Shown here one piece after another: positions 60,149-64,000 of a stretch of DNA of 64,000 bases (its first letter is position 1; every line of letters starts with the position of its first letter). Origin of the DNA: Monosporascus cannonballus (taxonomy: Eukaryota; Ascomycota; Sordariomycetes; Xylariales). Under the pieces are notes generated by a model. The model was not told the DNA's origin. It ran no database searches and was given only the letters and a program-made list of their open reading frames with translations. The stretch covers positions 265,882 through 329,881 of the forward strand of contig QJNS01000067.1 in the NCBI GenBank assembly GCA_004154925.1. The letters run 5' to 3'. Position numbers and translations under genes: made by a program.

Positions 60149-61463
60149 ATGATGGATGCATCTCTGAATAACTTGATCCCGCCCGGTGGAGGTCGACGAT
60201 ACGCATAAAGTGTATTCGATAACTATTTCGTGTGTAGCCCTCGCCGCCATTGCTACTCTGGTCTGCGCGCTCCGATTGGGTCACCGGTTCCGCGAGAACA
60301 CTTTAGGTGCTGACGACTATGCTATCGTACCCGCTCTTGTAAGAACAGTCTTCTGGTTGGCTGTATTTTTTCGTCTCCGCGTTTCTAAAACTTCAAATGT
60401 GCAGGTTTTATACATCGCAAGGACCGTGATGGCGGCTATCGTCAACCTTATATCCGGTACGGACAAGCCTCTCGAAGAAGTGACGATTCCTGAGTACGCC
60501 GTGCGGTTCAAAGGTTTGGCCGCGGCCGCGTGGCTGTAACCGGTTATGTCCGCTTCCATTCGGGTGTCAATCATATTCTTCGACATCCGCATCTTTTGCA
60601 AGGGACACGGAGTCGCCATGAACTACATCCTCCGGGGACTCCTAGTCCTGCAGGGGGTCTATGTAGCTGCTTTCTGTATTGTTCCGGCATTTGCATGTCG
60701 CCCGCTTCATTTTAGCGAGGAGCTCCTAAAGATATTGGGAATTGCGACTTTCAATACTATGATGACACTACGATAGCACTCCACAGCGTTAGCTTGGCGT
60801 TCGATGTCGTACTACTAGTGTTCCCTGTCTTCCCTGTTTCTAAGTTGCATCTCTCGGCTGTGAAGCGGATCGGCATTGGGGCGATCTTCGTGTTTGGCGC
60901 GGCGTAGGTCGACTTCTCTGATCTGGTGTCGCTATGTGAGACTGACAAGCATCTCCGACCAACCAGTGCTGGGGTTGCAACTGCCTATAAACTTGGCGTT
61001 TTTATAGCGGAAGAGCCCCGAACCGAGACTGAGAATCCCCGCTGTACGTACAGGTTGTTGAGCAGTCGCGCTTCTCCAGATCTGACATTACGAAATTGCA
61101 GGATTTGACTACTTGATGTCTCGTTTCATTCCCGTACAGTGGGACAGCCACGGCGTCACGATTTGGATCCCTTCTCAAGTCGAGTCTACCGTTGCGCTGA
61201 TCGGAGCCTCTCTGCCAGCCCTACACCAGATTTTCACTGATACGGCGAGAGATATCTCGCAGCGATCTACGACGACCGCAAAGACTAAAAGTTTAGGGGG
61301 GCAAGAGCAAGAACGTCAGGACATATTTGATAGGAAACGCCTTGTAGGGCGTGGTGGATATCATATGGTGGATGAGACTGACTTGAAACTTCAGCGTATG
61401 GACGATACTTGTGGGCAAGACACCTCGGCAACAAAAGTCGAACGGAGATATGATAGGATGTAA
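60149..61463 (+). pseudogene. Decayed rhodopsin-like fungal integral membrane protein
   Basis: It reads MMDASLNNLIPPGGG, then after a frame change VDDTHKVYSITIS and the first helix, with the family motif LGADDYAIVPAL. A 66-nt intron (60339-60404) follows. After helix-forming segments come VSIIFFDIRIFCKG, YILRGLLVLQGVYVAAF and IVPAFACRPLHF, then SVSLAFDVVLLVFPVFPVSKL, a 63-nt intron (60904-60966) and YKLGVFIAEE. The end contains GVTIWIPSQVESTVALIGASLPAL, the usual last block of this seven-helix family (rhodopsin domain, PF20684-like). Lesions: frame change near 60190, TAA at 60537-60539 where CAA fits, and a one-base shift near 60720. Members are of unknown function, with some related to Pth11-type receptors. 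Confidence 0.7.
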
Positions 61464-62285
61464 GATATTGGCAAACGGAAATAGGGGCCATCATGGACTA
61501 AAACGGTGTCGACAACTCGAGTGTATTCGATAGCTTCTGTCGACATTCGGGGTGTATTTCCGGAGGGTCCCGAGAGCGGCAAAGAGACTTGATGTTTGTT
61601 AGGATATCTATGAGTACTTCTGCTAATTTAAATGGTATATCACTCGTTGATTTCTTTGATCCGCATCCTGTAGCCTCGCAGCCCTGGCTGGAGCCTTTGC
61701 TTTGATCCTATCCCCTTGAAAACTGCAATCGAATCCATTTGGCAATCCACTTGAAATATCCCACGATTGCTCACAGCGTCTATTAATGATGAATTAAACC
61801 TATTCATCGAACCTTTTCGGGCCATTCCCCTTTTCTGGGACTCAGCGCCCTACCAGTGAGGGTCTGGTTTGTGTATATGTAAGGGGGCTTTGCCCCGAGT
61901 AGTTAGAGAGAGGCAGGCATTAATGGTCATCTCTTTGCTACCAATACTACGAACTACCCTCTAGGCTCCTTCTTCTGACTTTTCCTCTGTACTTCACCTT
62001 TTTCTCTGACGAGTTTTTAAGTGTTAGGGCTCCATAGTCGTTCCCAGGTAGAGGGGAAGCATGTGTTTTCGCTGTATTCCGGGATGGTGCGTTAGAAGAG
62101 GTGCGTGTTTTAGGTGGTAGAGTAAGGGGTTAGACTTTTCATCAATCATCCTAAACACTACGCGATGAAAGTACTATTTGGACCATATTATGTCCTAACC
62201 AAACCTTCTAGCTTTATATATTGCTCACAGTATACACCAACTTTCACCAGCTCCTTTCTAGCTTTATAAAGAGTCTTTCATCGGC
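61464..62285. other. Intergenic, includes left copy of a direct repeat
   Basis: No gene. It contains the repeat at 61826-61965 and a short duplicated CTAGCTTTATA word near 62209 and 62259, just beyond the 3' end of the hydrolase gene. Confidence 0.5.
61826..61965 (+). repeat. Diverged direct repeat, left copy
   Basis: Matches 63878-64000 over its full visible length, with shared words CCAGTG, GTTTGTGTATAT, CGAGTAGTTAGA and GGCAGGCATTAATGGTCATCT. It holds a short hairpin GGGG-CTTTG-CCCC. Most differences between the copies are transitions. Confidence 0.75.
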
Positions 62286-63146
62286 TTACCCCCCCAGAAG
62301 CCCGTGTTGCCGCATCCACGCCTCGCAGAGAGACGGCCACTTTGACACGGGCAAGCCCTCCGTATCCATGGCAAAGCCGTGCGGCGCATCGCCAAAGACG
62401 TGGAGCTCGACGGCGCCTTCCGCCTTCCTGACGCCTTCAGCCAGACGATACGCGTTGACCACCGGCACGATAGGATCGTTAGCAGAATACACGATGAAAG
62501 TCGGCGGGGCCGGGCGAGCGAGCTGCTCATCGGGCACTACAGTATCGTATAGCGCCTGCTTGGCCGGCGGCTCGAGCGCGGGCTTGTCGGGCACGATGGT
62601 CCGGCCCTTGGCATTCGTCGAGATGGGCCCGTAGCCGATGACCGCGAACCCCGGCTTGGGGACCGGCGATTCCGACCCGGCGGGGGCCCACGCGGCCGGG
62701 TATTCGGCCAATAGTGCGGCCGCGAGGTGACCGCCGGACGACAGGCCGCATACGCCTAGCCCGCGCGGCGCGGAGCCACTCTCCTTGATGCGTCGCAGCG
62801 CCTGTCGGGCATCGTCGAGCGGGGCCTGGGGTCCAACCTCAGCATTCGGAAACCGGTGCACGAGGACGAACGCGCTGAAACCGAGACCGGCTAACCAGCG
62901 CGCGATGGCGATCCCCTCCCGGCCTACCATGAGCTGCGTGTAGCCGCCGCCCCCGAGGACGAGCACCGCGCGTCCATTAGGGTCCTTGGTTGGTTTATAG
63001 CCGAAGAGCCAGGGGCGCGAGACTTTGTGCACCACCGCTTTATCGAACGTGTCGTCGGACTGGTCCAATTCGAACGCCCCTGCGAGCGGCTGCTTGTCCC
63101 AGAGCGACCAGGCCGAGTCTGCGTTTAAGGCGGTGGGCGAACTCAT
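62286..63146 (-). CDS. Alpha/beta hydrolase (acetylesterase-like), intronless
   Basis: A single exon of 286 residues. The fold signature is clear. An oxyanion-hole segment VLVLGGGGYT lies at about 61-70. The nucleophile elbow is GLSSGGH with Ser136, the acidic residue Asp224 is in YSANDPIVP, and His256 is in GDAPHGFAM. This order and the GGGGY motif fit the BD-FAE/acetyl-xylan-esterase-like branch that hydrolyses small esters or deacetylates sugars. No signal peptide is visible, so it is probably cytosolic. It has GC-rich codons and no lesions, in contrast to the decayed genes beside it. It lies between two diverged direct repeats (61826-61965 and 63878-64000). Lack of introns and the bacterial-like family are compatible with transfer but do not prove it. 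Confidence 0.85.
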   Translation of the reverse strand: MSSPTALNADSAWSLWDKQPLAGAFELDQSDDTFDKAVVHKVSRPWLFGYKPTKDPNGRAVLVLGGGGYTQLMVGREGIAIARWLAGLGFSAFVLVHRFPNAEVGPQAPLDDARQALRRIKESGSAPRGLGVCGLSSGGHLAAALLAEYPAAWAPAGSESPVPKPGFAVIGYGPISTNAKGRTIVPDKPALEPPAKQALYDTVVPDEQLARPAPPTFIVYSANDPIVPVVNAYRLAEGVRKAEGAVELHVFGDAPHGFAMDTEGLPVSKWPSLCEAWMRQHGLLGG

Positions 63147-63877
63147 TACTGCCGAAAGCGGAATCTATGCTGTCTGAACCGTCCGGGTAAAGGGGATTCC
63201 AGTAACTGGCCATATGGAGAGAGCAGCGTGCTTCATACCTGTAGCGGGATGGAGTTTTCTGGTGTGGTTTCTGTAGTTCGGCTCGGGATATACCGAACTG
63301 CCGAACCTCGGGTAAAAGACAATTGAGCAACTTCAACATACGATGGTAACTTCAAACTGTCCCCGGAAATATACATTATTAAGGATGGATGAAGTTAACG
63401 AATGTCCTGCGAGTACGTTCCGTATGTGAGATTATTGTAATATTCAATTATCTCTGCTTGGGATGCCATGCCGTTAGTTATGAGGTAAACTGTATAATAT
63501 GGTCTGCCCTGGCCGTTTCTTGTCAAAGATAGGTTGAATACCAGTTGGAATCCATACTATGTAACCAGCCATAGCCGGCGGACGACTACACCTATATACA
63601 CGTGTGGTGTGGGCCGTCATACCCCTTTCCTCTAACATTTCTTGGAGTACAGGTATCCGTATTTGGTGTTTGATCGATAAAAAGGGCTTAATGCTTTATT
63701 GCCGTACTATTCCCTCTGGCCCCCATTCAGAATGTCCTTGACTCGAAGTCACTTGATCCCTATAATTAACGCCGATAGCGCTTCCAACTAGATTGTGAGC
63801 GTAATCATTTCATATGATACTTTAGTTATAATGCTACTTTTTAACTTCGAAAGCAGATGTCAGGTGCCAAGGTGCGG
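63147..63877. other. Upstream region of the hydrolase, no other gene
   Basis: No coding sequence recognised. It presumably carries the promoter of the hydrolase gene on the minus strand. Confidence 0.5.
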
Positions 63878-64000
63878 CCCCCTTTCCGGGGCCCAGCGAC
63901 CCACCAGTGTGGCTCCAGTTTGTGTATATATAGGGGGGCTTCGCCCCCGAGTAGTTAGAAAAGGGCAGGCATTAATGGTCATCTATTCACTACCCATACT
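63878..64000 (+). repeat. Diverged direct repeat, right copy, cut by the window end
   Basis: Second copy of the repeat at 61826. Its hairpin is more complete here (GGGGG-CTTCG-CCCCC). The loop and the flanking CGAGTAGTTAG are conserved. Similarity is still running at base 64,000, so the element extends beyond the window. Confidence 0.75.

Noticed and set aside
60895..60970. Apparent in-frame TAG in the rhodopsin-like gene
   Set aside because: A GTAGGT..ACCAG intron of 63 nt (60904-60966) removes it and rebuilds family sequence, so it is not counted as a lesion.
1..64000. tRNA, rRNA and CRISPR arrays
   Set aside because: I looked for tRNA T-arm-like and anticodon-arm patterns and for regularly spaced repeats and found nothing convincing. 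A covariance-model scan would be needed to exclude a tRNA.

Overview
The window reads as nuclear DNA of a filamentous ascomycete (Pezizomycotina). The support is short introns of 46-195 nt with GT..AG ends and CTRAY-like branch sites, single-copy housekeeping genes with fungal-type architecture, and a sharply bounded AT-dominated block of the kind left by repeat-induced point mutation (RIP). A sordariomycete is the most likely class, but this is inference from gene content.

Layout. Bases 1-9,600 are an AT-rich, gene-free block. It contains two short elements that look like solo LTRs with perfect 5-bp target duplications (3746-3888 and 5804-5927) and a weaker third (25-152). Nested inverted repeats sit exactly at its right edge (9610-9701). 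From 10.9 to 24.7 kb lies a conserved gene region: a Sym1/Mpv17 membrane protein, a Ypt35-like PX protein, a secreted GPI-type cysteine-rich protein (DUF7707-like), an ethanolamine/choline phosphotransferase, the Swp1/ribophorin II subunit of oligosaccharyltransferase, and a glutaminyl cyclase-type M28 protein. A decayed histidine phosphatase lies at about 15 kb. From 25 to 42 kb genes are sparse: a decayed coiled-coil gene interrupted by a T27/G19 homopolymer, a telomere-like interstitial tract at 28.2 kb, a hypothetical acidic protein, a Clr5-domain protein with a C2HC finger, and a gene with a STAND/NLR-like N-terminal domain whose middle is ambiguous. From 42.7 to 48 kb are the Gcn5 acetyltransferase, the Rad1 checkpoint clamp subunit and a small proline-rich protein. 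From 48 to 54 kb I can support no gene. A 767-residue disordered orphan protein occupies 54.2-56.5 kb. The last 7 kb hold two decayed genes (an FAD-linked berberine-bridge-like oxidase and a rhodopsin-like integral membrane protein) and an intact intronless alpha/beta hydrolase lying between two diverged direct repeats.

The intact genes do not form a pathway or cluster; they serve unrelated housekeeping roles. The most coherent signal is mutational. The premature stops in at least four unrelated relics fit C-to-T change (mostly CAG or CAA to TAG or TAA, the CpA-to-TpA direction of RIP), next to a strongly AT-converted block. Exon coordinates were set by hand from splice sites and reading-frame phase. 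All spliced models listed as intact sum to whole codons.
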